Shown here in pieces: positions 17,069-26,301 of a DNA stretch of 54,177 nt. How positions within the stretch are numbered: the stretch's first letter is position 1; every line of letters begins with the position of its first letter. This DNA comes from Bacteroidales bacterium (GTDB taxonomy: Bacteria; Bacteroidota; Bacteroidia; Bacteroidales; Muribaculaceae): contig JAJBUG010000051.1 of assembly GCA_020860515.1 (NCBI GenBank), positions 1-54,177 of the forward strand, given 5' to 3'. The notes below the pieces were generated by a model. It saw nothing but the letters and a program-made list of their open reading frames with translations, did not search any database and had not been told where the DNA came from. Both the position numbers and the translations under genes were made by a program.

Positions 17069-17104
17069 ATTATATAGATGAACCTTAAATAAAGACTAAT
17101 CACA

Positions 17105-18400
17105 ATGAAAGAAAATGTGAAAGCAGTGACCAAGCGCAATCCATGGGCATGGATTCCTACGCTATATTTCGCGCAGGGCTTGCCTTATGTGGCAGTAATG
17201 ACCATCTCGGTCATTATGTACAAGCGCCTGGGAATGAGCAATACCGACATAGCCCTCTACACCGGGTGGCTGGGCCTCCCATGGGTAATAAAGCCATTTT
17301 GGAGCCCCTTTGTGGATTTGATACGCACCAAGCGATGGTGGACCCTTACTATGCAATGGATTGTAGCGTTTGCCTTAGCAGGAATCGCCTTTTCAATCCC
17401 TACGGCATTCTATGTGCAATTCACCTTGGCTATATTTATGTTGATGGGTTTCGCCTCAGCGACACACGATATAGCTGCCGACGGTTTTTATATGATTGCT
17501 CTCAATGAGCATGACCAGTCGTTCTATGTGGGCATTCGTTCTACCTTCTATCGCATTGCCACCGTGGTAGGCCAGGGCTTGCTCGTAATTTTGGCTGGTG
17601 CTATCGAGATGCACACGGGCAATATCCCGATGGCATGGAGCGTGGTATTCATAGTGCTTTCTGGCTTTTTCTTTATCATTGTATTATATCATAGTTGGGC
17701 GCTCCCCAAGCCGCGTGGCGACGGTAGCGACCATGGTACTTCGGCCAAGGATATTTTCTCGGGTTTTGTGTCGGCATTCCGTACATTCTTCACCAAGTTT
17801 TCTCCTGGCCAGACAGTAGCAGCAATTCTGTTTATGCTCTTTTACCGCTTCCCCGAAGCGCAGCTTACCAAGATAATCCAGCCTTTCCTGCTTGATCCCA
17901 TTGAAAAGGGAGGCTTAGGACTGACCACTCAGGAAGTAGGCATGGTATATGGCACAGTGGGTGTAATAGGCCTAACCTTAGGTGGCATTATTGGCGGTTT
18001 TGTAGCGGCAAAGGGAGGCCTTAAGAAATGGCTTCTGCCGATGGCTTGGAGCATGTCGCTTACCTGTCTTACATTTGTATATCTTTCGATGGTGCAGGAT
18101 CATTCGCTGCTTACGGTCAACATCTGCGTATTCATTGAGCAGTTTGGCTATGGCTTCGGATTCACTGCCTACATGCTCTATATGATTTATTACAGTGAAG
18201 GAGCTTTCAAGACCTCGCACTATTCAATTTGCACAGGATTGATGGCTCTGTCAATGATGACAGGCATGATAGCCGGTTACATCCAGGAGAGCATCGGTTA
18301 TGAGAAGTTCTTTATCTGGACTATGATTTGCTGCATAGTCACCATCGGAGTGGCAATGATAGTGAAGGTAGATCCCAACTTTGGTAAAAAGAAAGAATAA
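17105..18400 (+). CDS. ampG: AmpG-like muropeptide permease (MFS)
   Basis: This 431-aa protein has about 12 membrane helices and the AmpG-type start (NPWAWIPTLYFAQGLPYVAV). It also has the A-motif-like region after helix 2 and an ATHDIAADGFYM segment in helix 4-5 typical of AmpG. AmpG brings GlcNAc-anhydroMurNAc and its peptides from periplasm to cytoplasm by proton symport. Its place directly after the SpoIID-like gene and before NamZ supports this role. It begins 36 bp after the preceding stop and is probably on the same transcript. Confidence 0.85.
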   Translation: MKENVKAVTKRNPWAWIPTLYFAQGLPYVAVMTISVIMYKRLGMSNTDIALYTGWLGLPWVIKPFWSPFVDLIRTKRWWTLTMQWIVAFALAGIAFSIPTAFYVQFTLAIFMLMGFASATHDIAADGFYMIALNEHDQSFYVGIRSTFYRIATVVGQGLLVILAGAIEMHTGNIPMAWSVVFIVLSGFFFIIVLYHSWALPKPRGDGSDHGTSAKDIFSGFVSAFRTFFTKFSPGQTVAAILFMLFYRFPEAQLTKIIQPFLLDPIEKGGLGLTTQEVGMVYGTVGVIGLTLGGIIGGFVAAKGGLKKWLLPMAWSMSLTCLTFVYLSMVQDHSLLTVNICVFIEQFGYGFGFTAYMLYMIYYSEGAFKTSHYSICTGLMALSMMTGMIAGYIQESIGYEKFFIWTMICCIVTIGVAMIVKVDPNFGKKKE

Positions 18401-18462
18401 TCCATGCGACAGCCGTTCGTTTTCCCGTTTTCCTCGTTTTCCCGTTTTCCCGAAAAATAACA

Positions 18463-19692
18463 ATGAAAAAATATATTTTTTTAGTCGTTTTATTAGCGTT
18501 AGCCCTCAGCGTCTCAGCCCAGGTAAAGCCAGGCATTGAAGTGCTCCGCGACAATGGCTTTGCCCCGCTCCAAGGCAAGCGCGTTGGCCTGATTACAAAT
18601 CCCAGCGGAGTTGACAACGATTTGAAATCCACAATCGACATCTTAGCTGAGGCTCCTGGTGTTGAATTGGTATGCCTATACGCTCCTGAGCATGGAGTGC
18701 GTGGAGACGTGCATGCTGGCGACAAAGTGGACACTTATATCGATCCAAAGACAGGTGTGCCCGTATATTCAATGTACGGCAAGACCCTCAAGCCTACTGC
18801 CGATATGCTCAAGGATGTGGATGTGCTGGTGTATGACATCCAGGACAATGGTTGCCGCTCGTTCACGTTCATTTCCTCGATGGGCAAGGCTATGGAGGCA
18901 TGCGCCGAATTGGGCAAGGAGTTTATGGTGCTTGACCGCCCGAATCCAGTGGGAGGAAATAAGATTGAAGGTAACTTAGTAGAGGACGATTGCATATCAT
19001 TTGTAAGCCAATTCAAGATTCCATACCTCTATGGCATGACTCCAGGCGAATTAGCCAAATATCTTAACGAGGAAGGCCTGCTCAGCGGTGGCAAAAAGGT
19101 TGACCTCACGGTGGTGCCTATGGACGGCTGGAAGCGCGATATGGCATTTGAAGAGACGGGAATGCCTTGGGTGCTCCCTTCGCCTCATATTCCGCAAGCT
19201 GAAACTTCGCTCTACTATCCAGCTTCGGGTATCATAGGCGAGCTGGAATACATGAATATCGGAGTAGGTTACACTCTGCCATTCCAGCTATTCTGCGCAT
19301 CATGGATTAATGCCGACCAATTGGCTGACGACCTTAATGCTCTTGATATCCCAGGCGTAAAATTCCGCCCGATTCACATTAAGCCTTTCTATGGATTTGG
19401 CAAGGGTGAGAATCTGCAAGGGGTGCAAGTTTATATCACTGATAAAGAAAAAGCACCCATCACATTGATCCAATTCTATGTGATGCAGGAGATAGCCAAG
19501 CTCTATCCCGACCATAAGGCTTTTGAGACGGCTAATGAAAAGCGATTCTCAATGTTCGACAAGGTAGTTGGCAGCAAGCAAATCCGCCAGCTCTTTGGCA
19601 AAAATTACAAGGTAAGCGATTTGGAGCCATATTGGAACAAGGATGTGGAAACATTTCGCAATGCTTCGTCTGTTTATTATATATACGAATAA
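18463..19692 (+). CDS. namZ: NamZ-like exo-beta-N-acetylmuramidase (DUF1343, GH171)
   Basis: This 409-aa protein has a signal peptide (MKKYIFLVVLLALALSVSAQ). The DUF1343 fold follows, with LITNPSGV, the conserved YAPEHGVRGD motif (about 67-76), YDIQDNGCRSFTF and VLDRPNPVGG. The length is that of the family. NamZ releases non-reducing terminal MurNAc from glycan chains in the periplasm, feeding the MurT-MurK-MurQ route encoded downstream. The 62-bp gap before it holds a short imperfect repeat of TTTTCCCG. Because characterised family members are exo-muramidases, this assignment is firm, though activity on this strain's muropeptides is inferred. Confidence 0.88.
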   Translation: MKKYIFLVVLLALALSVSAQVKPGIEVLRDNGFAPLQGKRVGLITNPSGVDNDLKSTIDILAEAPGVELVCLYAPEHGVRGDVHAGDKVDTYIDPKTGVPVYSMYGKTLKPTADMLKDVDVLVYDIQDNGCRSFTFISSMGKAMEACAELGKEFMVLDRPNPVGGNKIEGNLVEDDCISFVSQFKIPYLYGMTPGELAKYLNEEGLLSGGKKVDLTVVPMDGWKRDMAFEETGMPWVLPSPHIPQAETSLYYPASGIIGELEYMNIGVGYTLPFQLFCASWINADQLADDLNALDIPGVKFRPIHIKPFYGFGKGENLQGVQVYITDKEKAPITLIQFYVMQEIAKLYPDHKAFETANEKRFSMFDKVVGSKQIRQLFGKNYKVSDLEPYWNKDVETFRNASSVYYIYE

Positions 19693-19710
19693 ACAAATCT
19701 CACCCACGAC

Positions 19711-22512
19711 ATGAAAACTCTCCAAGGAAAACATAAACAATACTATCAGGCCATATCCACCTTCGTACCTAAGAATCGCATCTACACCGATAGTCTGCGC
19801 ACATTGGCGTGGGGCACCGATGCCGGATTTTACCGCTTGGTGCCAAAGATGGTAGTGCGGGCCGTGAGCGAGCGCGAGGTGTCACTGCTGCTAAGAACTG
19901 CGGCGGCTCTTGACCTGCCAGTCACATTCCGAGCTGCTGGCACCAGCCTTTCGGGGCAGGCAATCAGCGATTCAGTGCTGATTGTGGCAGGAAAGTATTG
20001 GGAAGATTATATGGTGCACGAGGGTGCCGACACTATCACTTTGCAACCGGGCATCATTGGCGCGCGTGTCAATGAAATTCTGAAACCTTACGGCAAGATT
20101 TTCACCCCTGACCCTGCCTCGATTAAGAGCGCAATGGTCGGAGGCATCGTAGCCAACAATGCCAGCGGCATGAATTGCGGCACCCATGCCAATAGCGACA
20201 AGATGCTGGTGTCGGCTCGCATTGTCCTGGCTGATGGCACTGTGGTTGACACTGCAAAGCCCGGCAATAGCACGCGAGAAAAAGAAATACTCGAGGGCTT
20301 GGCTAAGATTCGCGATGAGATTCGCCAGGATCAGGCTTTGACCGAGCGCATCAAGCGCAAGTATTCCATAAAGAATGTCACTGGCCTCAACCTGCGTCCG
20401 TTTGTGGCTTATGATGATCCAAGTGAGATTTTGGCGCATCTAATGGTGGGATCGGAGGGTACTTTGGGCTTTATCAGCGAGGTGACTATGAAGACTGGTC
20501 CATTGGTGCCATTCACTGCTTCGGCCATGGTCTATTTCCAAGATATGCGTGAGGCCTGCGAGGCAGTAGTGGCTCTGAAAAAGGCCAACTTAGGCGTGTA
20601 TAGTTGCGAGATGCTCGATAAAAAGTCGCTTGCCTCGGTCCACGACAATACTGGTGAAGACTTGACGGCTCTGCTGATTGAAACTCGAGCAGAGACTCAG
20701 ACTGAGCTCAATCATCACATCAATGACATTTTAGCTCTGCTCAACAAATACAATCTTTATGTAAAGCCCGAGTTTCAGACTGATCCCGCCAAAACGGCTG
20801 AACTGTGGAAAATGCGCAGCGGTGTTTTCCCAGCCGTAGGTGGTACTCGCCCGATTGGCACCACGTCGCTAATCGAAGATATAGCTTTTCATATCGATGA
20901 CCTGCCTGAAGCCACGATGGATTTGGCCAAACTAATCGAGGACTGCGGCTACGATGACGCTTGCATCTATGGGCACTGCTTCGAGGGCAATTACCATTTT
21001 GTGATAGCTCAGGCATTCGACACTAAAAAGGATGTAGAAAAATACAGTCATTTGATTGATGAGATTGTAAAATTGGTTGTTGACAAGTATGACGGTTCGC
21101 TGAAGGCCGAGCATGGAACTGGTCGAAATATGGCTCCCTTTGTAGAAAAAGAGTGGGGGAAGGAAGCCCACGACTATATGCTGAGGGTGAAGCACCTTCT
21201 TGACCCTAAAGGAATACTCAATCCTGGAGTCATTTTCAACTCTGACCCTGAGTGCCATGTGCGCAATATGAAGCCACTGCCAATTACCGACCCCATCATT
21301 GACAAATGCATCGAATGTGGATTCTGCGAGGTGAACTGCGTGAGCTGCGGTCTTACTCTCTCGGCTCGCCAGCGCATTGTGATAAACCGAGAGATGGCTC
21401 GCCTACACAATTCCAATCCCAAGAACCCCGATCTGAAGGAATTGAAGCGAGGATACAAATACCTTGGCGATGAGACTTGTGCCGCCGATGGCCTTTGCAG
21501 CACATCGTGCCCAATGACTATCAATACTGGCGATCTTACCCACAAAATACGTCAAGCCAGCAAAAAACACAATCAGCTTTCACGCAAGATAGGCAAATGG
21601 ACAGGCGAACATCTTGCTACGATCGAGGATGTGCTGCGTCCTACCTTGGCGGTGGCTAATGCGGCTCATTCGGTAATCGGCGATGCTGGAGTGGATTTGG
21701 TAGGAAAGGCATTGCATAAAGTTGGTTTGCCCTTATGGACACCATCGCTGCCTAAGCCCTACAAAAAGCCTGATAACTTAGGTGAGAAGCAGACTACTGG
21801 TCTGAAGGTAGTATATTTCCCATCGTGTATCAATCAGACAATGGGACCATCTCATACAGGCGGACATAAGACACTCGACCCCTTGGTGAATACCATGGTA
21901 GCCCTTTGCAATAAGGCTGGCTATGAGGTGATTTTTCCTGAAAATATGCAGAATCTATGCTGCGGCATGATTTGGGAGAGCAAAGGCCATCCTCGAATCG
22001 CAGCCATTAAGACCTCGGAACTTGAGGCCGCTCTGCTCAAGGCTTCTGAAAATGGAAAATATCCGGTGCTATGTGATCAAAGTCCATGCTTGCACCGCAT
22101 GCGCGAGCATATCAAGAGCATGAAACTGTATGAGCCAGTGGAATTCATACATCAGTTCTTGGCCCCGAGGCTCGATTTCCATCCAGTGAGCGAGCCAGTG
22201 GCAGTACATATTACTTGCAGCACTCGACTAATGGGGCTTGGCGACAAGCTGGTAGCTTTGGCTCAGATGTGCAGCGACAATGTGCTTGTGCCCACCGAGG
22301 TGGGTTGTTGCGGCTTTGCCGGCGACAAGGGCTTTGCTTATCCTGAGCTGAATCGCTGGGGTCTGCGCAAGCTCAAGAATCAAGTGCAAGCTGCTGGTGT
22401 AAGGGAAGGTTTCTCAAATTCCCGCACGTGCGAGATAGGCCTTACCACCAATAGCGGGGTGCCTTATCAATCGATTGCCTACTTGGTTGATCAAGTGACA
22501 ACACCGAAATAG
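19711..22512 (+). CDS. FAD/4Fe-4S D-2-hydroxyacid dehydrogenase, probable D-lactate dehydrogenase
   Basis: This 933-aa protein is a fusion of GlcD-like and GlcF-like parts. The FAD-binding domain is at about 40-230 (RAAGTSLSGQAIS, GGIVANNASGM) and the FAD-oxidase C-terminal region at about 260-500. Two ferredoxin-type motifs follow: CIECGFCEVNC near 531, and CAADGLCSTSCP near 589, where the usual second Cys is Asp. Two CCG cysteine-rich motifs lie near 749 (CCGMIW) and 866 (CCGFAGD). Related enzymes oxidise D-lactate or D-2-hydroxyglutarate and pass electrons towards quinone. D-lactate is the better guess here, because MurQ, encoded five kilobases downstream, releases D-lactate from MurNAc-6-phosphate. 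Confidence 0.85.
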   Translation: MKTLQGKHKQYYQAISTFVPKNRIYTDSLRTLAWGTDAGFYRLVPKMVVRAVSEREVSLLLRTAAALDLPVTFRAAGTSLSGQAISDSVLIVAGKYWEDYMVHEGADTITLQPGIIGARVNEILKPYGKIFTPDPASIKSAMVGGIVANNASGMNCGTHANSDKMLVSARIVLADGTVVDTAKPGNSTREKEILEGLAKIRDEIRQDQALTERIKRKYSIKNVTGLNLRPFVAYDDPSEILAHLMVGSEGTLGFISEVTMKTGPLVPFTASAMVYFQDMREACEAVVALKKANLGVYSCEMLDKKSLASVHDNTGEDLTALLIETRAETQTELNHHINDILALLNKYNLYVKPEFQTDPAKTAELWKMRSGVFPAVGGTRPIGTTSLIEDIAFHIDDLPEATMDLAKLIEDCGYDDACIYGHCFEGNYHFVIAQAFDTKKDVEKYSHLIDEIVKLVVDKYDGSLKAEHGTGRNMAPFVEKEWGKEAHDYMLRVKHLLDPKGILNPGVIFNSDPECHVRNMKPLPITDPIIDKCIECGFCEVNCVSCGLTLSARQRIVINREMARLHNSNPKNPDLKELKRGYKYLGDETCAADGLCSTSCPMTINTGDLTHKIRQASKKHNQLSRKIGKWTGEHLATIEDVLRPTLAVANAAHSVIGDAGVDLVGKALHKVGLPLWTPSLPKPYKKPDNLGEKQTTGLKVVYFPSCINQTMGPSHTGGHKTLDPLVNTMVALCNKAGYEVIFPENMQNLCCGMIWESKGHPRIAAIKTSELEAALLKASENGKYPVLCDQSPCLHRMREHIKSMKLYEPVEFIHQFLAPRLDFHPVSEPVAVHITCSTRLMGLGDKLVALAQMCSDNVLVPTEVGCCGFAGDKGFAYPELNRWGLRKLKNQVQAAGVREGFSNSRTCEIGLTTNSGVPYQSIAYLVDQVTTPK

Positions 22513-22547
22513 ACCACTATATTGCTTTTCGGATTGATTCGACTTAA

Positions 22548-22573
22548 TTCGATTTGATTCGATCTAAATCGAA
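22548..22573 (+). other. Inverted repeat in the gap before murT
   Basis: TTCGATTT (22548-22555) and AAATCGAA (22566-22573) form an 8-bp inverted repeat within a stretch of repeated ATTCGA words in the 85-bp gap between the dehydrogenase and murT. It has no T-tract. It might be an mRNA processing site or an operator for an internal promoter; the evidence is slight. Confidence 0.3.
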
Positions 22574-22597
22574 GTTAAAAACAATAACAAACCAATC

Positions 22598-23764
22598 ATG
22601 GCTAATAAGCGATTATTATCACTCGACATACTCCGAGGCCTGACTGTGGCAGGGATGATACTTGTTAACAATCCCGGCACATGGAGCTGCATCTACGCGC
22701 CTTTGCGCCATGCCGAATGGCATGGGCTTACGCCTACTGACTTGGTGTTTCCATTCTTTATGTTCATAATGGGCGTAAGCACCTATTTTTCATTGCGCAA
22801 GTACAATTTCTCATTCTCATGGCCGGCATTCTGGAAGATAGTGCGCCGCTCAGTGCTGATTGTGCTCATTGGCTGGGCTATTGCATGGTTTGCCATGCTG
22901 CTTCGTGGGATAGCCAACCCCGAGATGAGTACTCTGGAGGCTATCTTCAGTTTTAATCGCATTCGCATCCTTGGGGTGCTGCCTCGATTGGGCATTTGCT
23001 ATGGCGTAGCAGCTATGGTTGGAATTTGTGTAAATCATAAGTGGCTGTCGTGGATAATCGGTGCGATGTTGATCGTTTATACACTGCTTTTGTTCTTTGG
23101 CAATGGGTTTGAGTTCAGTGACCGCAATGTGATTTCGATTGTAGATCATAAGGTGCTTGGTGCCAACCACATGTATGCTGACACCATTGATGGCGTAACC
23201 TTGAAATTTGATCCCGAGGGTCTGCTGAGCACATTGCCCTCAATTGCCCACTGCATGATAGGCTTCTTATGCGGAGGCATGATAGTCAGGATTAAGGACA
23301 ATGAAAAGCGGGCTCTCAACCTATTCATAATTGGGTCCATTCTTACTTTCTGCGGATTATTGCTGTCATATGGCATTCCAATCAACAAGAAAATCTGGAG
23401 CCCCACATTCGTATTCACCACCTGCGGCATGGCCTCTACGCTTTTGGGCCTGCTGATTTGGATTATTGACATTCAGGGACAGAAGAGATGGTGCACATTC
23501 TTCGAGGTGTTCGGGGTGAATCCCCTCTTCTTATATGCTCTCTCGTCGGTTTTGGCGATACTTTTCGGCTTTATCTCTTTCCCCTGCTCGGGCACAGAGA
23601 CAGGCTTTGCTTCTATACACACGTTAATATATAAGTTCTTCCTGCTGCCCATCTGCTGCGAAGATGCCACTTTGGCCTCGTGCCTCTACGCTATCATCTT
23701 TGTGCTGATCAACTGGGCAATAGGATTGCCTCTTTACAAAAAGAAAATATATATCAAATTATGA
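22598..23764 (+). CDS. murT: MurT-like MurNAc transporter (DUF5009/COG4299 membrane protein)
   Basis: This 388-aa integral membrane protein has about ten helices and the family start RLLSLDILRGLTVAGMILVN. Also present are AEWHGLTPTDLVFPFFMFIM and, near the C-terminus, VFGVNPLFLYALSS. These are the features of the DUF5009/heparan-alpha-glucosaminide acetyltransferase-like family. In Tannerella forsythia a member placed just before the MurNAc kinase and etherase was described as the MurNAc transporter MurT, and the order here (murT-murK-murQ) is the same. Sequence alone would allow an acyltransferase, so the transporter call rests on context. Its stop overlaps the next start (ATGA). Confidence 0.75.
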   Translation: MANKRLLSLDILRGLTVAGMILVNNPGTWSCIYAPLRHAEWHGLTPTDLVFPFFMFIMGVSTYFSLRKYNFSFSWPAFWKIVRRSVLIVLIGWAIAWFAMLLRGIANPEMSTLEAIFSFNRIRILGVLPRLGICYGVAAMVGICVNHKWLSWIIGAMLIVYTLLLFFGNGFEFSDRNVISIVDHKVLGANHMYADTIDGVTLKFDPEGLLSTLPSIAHCMIGFLCGGMIVRIKDNEKRALNLFIIGSILTFCGLLLSYGIPINKKIWSPTFVFTTCGMASTLLGLLIWIIDIQGQKRWCTFFEVFGVNPLFLYALSSVLAILFGFISFPCSGTETGFASIHTLIYKFFLLPICCEDATLASCLYAIIFVLINWAIGLPLYKKKIYIKL

Positions 23765-24603
23765 TTTTAATTGCAGATTGCGGCAGTTCGAAAATAGAAT
23801 GGAGCCTTCTTTCGGTCGATGGGCGCGAAGAGAAGCGCTTCCACACACCGGGTATGAATGCCGTGATGATGACGCGTGATGAGATTGACCAGCGCATCGC
23901 TGCTGAACTGGTGCCTGAGCTTGGCGATGCCCACTCACGCGTCGGGCACGTATATTTCTATGGTGCTGGGTGCATTTCTCCTGCCGTATGCGGCAATGTG
24001 GCAGATGGCATCAGCCACTATTTGCCCAATGCCAAGGTGGAGGTTTACAGCGACCTCTTAGCAGCGGCTCGCGCCCTTTGCGGCCATGAACCTGGCATAG
24101 CCTGCATCATGGGCACAGGTTCCAACTCATGCTATTACGATGGCCAAGAGATTGTAAGCAATGTGTCGCCCTTAGGCTTTATCCTCGGTGATGAGGGCAG
24201 CGGAGCGGTGCTTGGCAAGCGCCTGGTGGGCGATGTGCTCAAGCGGCAGCTCCCCGCTGATATTTGTGAGAAATTCCTGAATCAATATGATCTTGATCTG
24301 CTCAGCATCATTGACCGGGTGTACCGAAAGCCACAGGCCAATAAGTTCTTGGCATCGCTCTCGCCTTTTATTCACGAGCATATCGATTGCCCAGAGATGC
24401 GGGCATTAGTAATAAATGAGTTCATGGCTTTCTTTCGGCGTAATTTATGCGCTTATTCCCAAAGCCGTGTCGCCAACTTCGTTGGCTCCATTGCCTACTA
24501 TTATCGCCCATTGCTTGAGGAGGCTGCCGCTGCCAATGGCTTCGCCATCGGCACTATCTTGCGCGCTCCAATGGAGGGCCTAATACAATATCACACCAAA
24601 TAA
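23761..24603 (+). CDS. murK: MurNAc kinase, BadF/BadG ATPase family
   Basis: This 280-aa protein starts at ATG 23761, overlapping the murT stop; the frame is open further upstream but that part is only the murT shadow. The sugar-kinase/Hsp70/actin fold motifs are visible: phosphate 1 MILIADCGSSKIEWSLLS, phosphate 2 CIMGTGSNSCYYDG (about 117-130), and GFILGDEGSGAVLGKR (about 140-155). This is the BadF/BadG/BcrA N-acetylglucosamine kinase family that includes T. forsythia MurK. It would phosphorylate MurNAc at O6 after MurT import, giving the substrate of MurQ, whose gene starts 13 bp later. Confidence 0.82.
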   Translation: MILIADCGSSKIEWSLLSVDGREEKRFHTPGMNAVMMTRDEIDQRIAAELVPELGDAHSRVGHVYFYGAGCISPAVCGNVADGISHYLPNAKVEVYSDLLAAARALCGHEPGIACIMGTGSNSCYYDGQEIVSNVSPLGFILGDEGSGAVLGKRLVGDVLKRQLPADICEKFLNQYDLDLLSIIDRVYRKPQANKFLASLSPFIHEHIDCPEMRALVINEFMAFFRRNLCAYSQSRVANFVGSIAYYYRPLLEEAAAANGFAIGTILRAPMEGLIQYHTK

Positions 24604-24616
24604 TCAAATAGCAATC

Positions 24617-25438
24617 ATGTTTGAAAAAATAAGCGAACAGGACTCTCTCTACGACAATTTGGAACAAAAAAGTGTAGGAGAAATCCTTCACGACATAAAC
24701 AACGAGGACAAAAAAGTGGCCTTCGCGGTAGAGAAGGCTCTGCCACAGATTGAAAAGCTGGTGAATGGCATCGTAGAGCGCATGCGCAAGGGTGGCCGCA
24801 TATTCTATATCGGAGCTGGCACATCTGGCCGCTTGGGCGTGCTTGATGCCTCGGAGATTCCTCCCACATTCGGCATGGAGGACACCTGGGTAATTGGCTT
24901 GGTGGCAGGTGGCGACTATGCTCTGCGTCATGCGGTGGAGAATGCTGAGGATGACACTCTGCAGGGCTGGAAGGACTTGGAAAAATACAACATCAACACC
25001 AAGGACACTGTGATAGGCATTGCTGCCAGCGGTACCACTCCCTATGTGATTGGTGCCATCAAGGAGGCTCGCAAGCGTGGAATCCTCACAGCAGCTATCA
25101 CCAGCAATCCAGATGCGCCAGTGAGCGAGGCCGCTGAGATACCCATCGAAATGGTAGTGGGGCCTGAGTATGTGACTGGCAGCAGCCGTATGAAGAGTGG
25201 CACTGGGCAGAAGATGATTTGCAATATGATTTCCACCTCGGTGATGATTAAGCTGGGGCGCGTAAAGGGCAATAAGATGGTGAATATGCAGCTCACCAAT
25301 GCCAAGCTGGTGGATCGTGGCACTCGCATGATTCTCGAAGAGGTGGGAGATGCACACCCCCTTACCTACGACGAAGCCAAGCGTCTGCTCCTGTTCTACG
25401 GTTCTGTTAAATCGGTCCTCGATCACATCAAAGATTAA
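24617..25438 (+). CDS. murQ: N-acetylmuramic acid 6-phosphate etherase
   Basis: This 273-aa SIS-domain protein has the MurQ signature IGAGTSGRLGVLDASEIPPT (residues 65-84), in which E80 corresponds to the catalytic Glu of the E. coli enzyme. NPDAPVSEAAEIPIEMVVGP and the GSSRMKSGTGQKM segment also match. Length and order are as expected. It splits MurNAc-6-phosphate into GlcNAc-6-phosphate and D-lactate. GlcNAc-6-phosphate would go on to NagA/NagB (not in this window). D-lactate could be taken by the dehydrogenase at 19711. It is cytoplasmic. Confidence 0.93.
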   Translation: MFEKISEQDSLYDNLEQKSVGEILHDINNEDKKVAFAVEKALPQIEKLVNGIVERMRKGGRIFYIGAGTSGRLGVLDASEIPPTFGMEDTWVIGLVAGGDYALRHAVENAEDDTLQGWKDLEKYNINTKDTVIGIAASGTTPYVIGAIKEARKRGILTAAITSNPDAPVSEAAEIPIEMVVGPEYVTGSSRMKSGTGQKMICNMISTSVMIKLGRVKGNKMVNMQLTNAKLVDRGTRMILEEVGDAHPLTYDEAKRLLLFYGSVKSVLDHIKD

Positions 25439-25450
25439 CAAAGATTTATT

Positions 25451-26127
25451 ATGCAAAAATATTTATGGATTTTATTATCCTTTTTTGGATTTCTGTCGAT
25501 AAATGCGCAGGAGGCTACTGGGCCTGAGCATTACGACTATAATGTGTTCTATTATCAGAGAGCCACGCTCTTTGATGAGCTCCCAATCGACAGCACCGAC
25601 ATAGTGATGCTTGGCAATTCGCTTACCAACGGGTGCGAATGGCACGAGCTGCTTGGGCTGCCCAATGTAAAGAATCGCGGCATTAGCAGCGACGTGATTC
25701 AGGGGGTGGCCGACCGAATGGAGCCTATCATCAATGGGCAGCCAGCCAAGATTTTTCTCCTTACTGGGGTCAACGACGTTAGCCATAATCTCGGGGTCGA
25801 CTCTATTGCCAACGCTTATGGCCGACTTATCGACATGATTCAAGAGCAAATGCCACATACTAAGCTGTATGTGGAATCTATGCTGCCAATCAATATCAGC
25901 TATGGATTGTACAAAAAATGGCCGACAAGGAGCAGCAAATCCGAGATATCAATGCTCGCTTGGCGGCCATGGCCGATGAGAAGGGCTTTACTTGGATTGA
26001 CCTCTATCCGCATTTTGTAGATGCCGAGGGTCACATGCGCAAAGAATTTACCAACGACGGCCTTCATCTGCTGGGACCAGGCTATATCCAATGGCGCGAC
26101 GTGATAATGCCTTACGTGGTTGAGTGA
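25451..26127 (+). pseudogene. SGNH/GDSL hydrolase interrupted by a frameshift
   Basis: The gene starts 12 bp after murQ with a signal peptide (MQKYLWILLSFFGFLSINAQ). It shows SGNH block I (MLGNSLTNG, Ser57), the block II-like NRGISSD and block III LLTGVND (N108). At a run of six A near 25912-25917 the frame breaks. The rest (MADKEQQIRDINARLAAMAD... DGLHLLGPGY, block V Asp-His) is intact in the frame one base back and ends at 26127. One more A would restore a normal protein of about 225 aa. It may be a genuine inactivation, slippage at the A-tract, or an assembly error. In this operon it would suit a periplasmic esterase, for example one acting on O-acetylated peptidoglycan, but that is inference. 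Confidence 0.75.
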
Positions 26128-26172
26128 TTGGGTGGTTGGGTGGTTTGGTGATTTGGTGATTTGGTGGTGGGG
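26124..26172 (+). repeat. G/T-rich imperfect short tandem repeat
   Basis: Immediately after the SGNH stop lies a run of GGTGATTT/GGGTGGTT-type words with a period of about 8-9 bp. Repeated GG/GGG tracts could form a G-quadruplex on the plus strand. No clear terminator hairpin is seen in this gap, so the repeat may mark the end of the muropeptide operon. Confidence 0.5.
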
Positions 26173-26301
26173 TGGATTGAAACACTAAAAAATATTAATA
26201 TTTGTGATTTTTTTTAGGAAAAGTGGCGTTATGTGAAAAATTATGCTTAAATTGCACTCAATTTCAATTCCTACCGAAATCTAATTATTGATAAGTATAA
26301 C

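Noticed and set aside
24554..25456. Minus-strand ORF of 300 codons opposite murQ
   Set aside because: murQ is unambiguous on the plus strand; the antisense reading is a shadow.
25451..26127. Programmed -1 frameshift in the SGNH gene
   Set aside because: Only a plain A6 run is present, without a downstream stimulatory hairpin that I can see, and the family is normally encoded in one frame.
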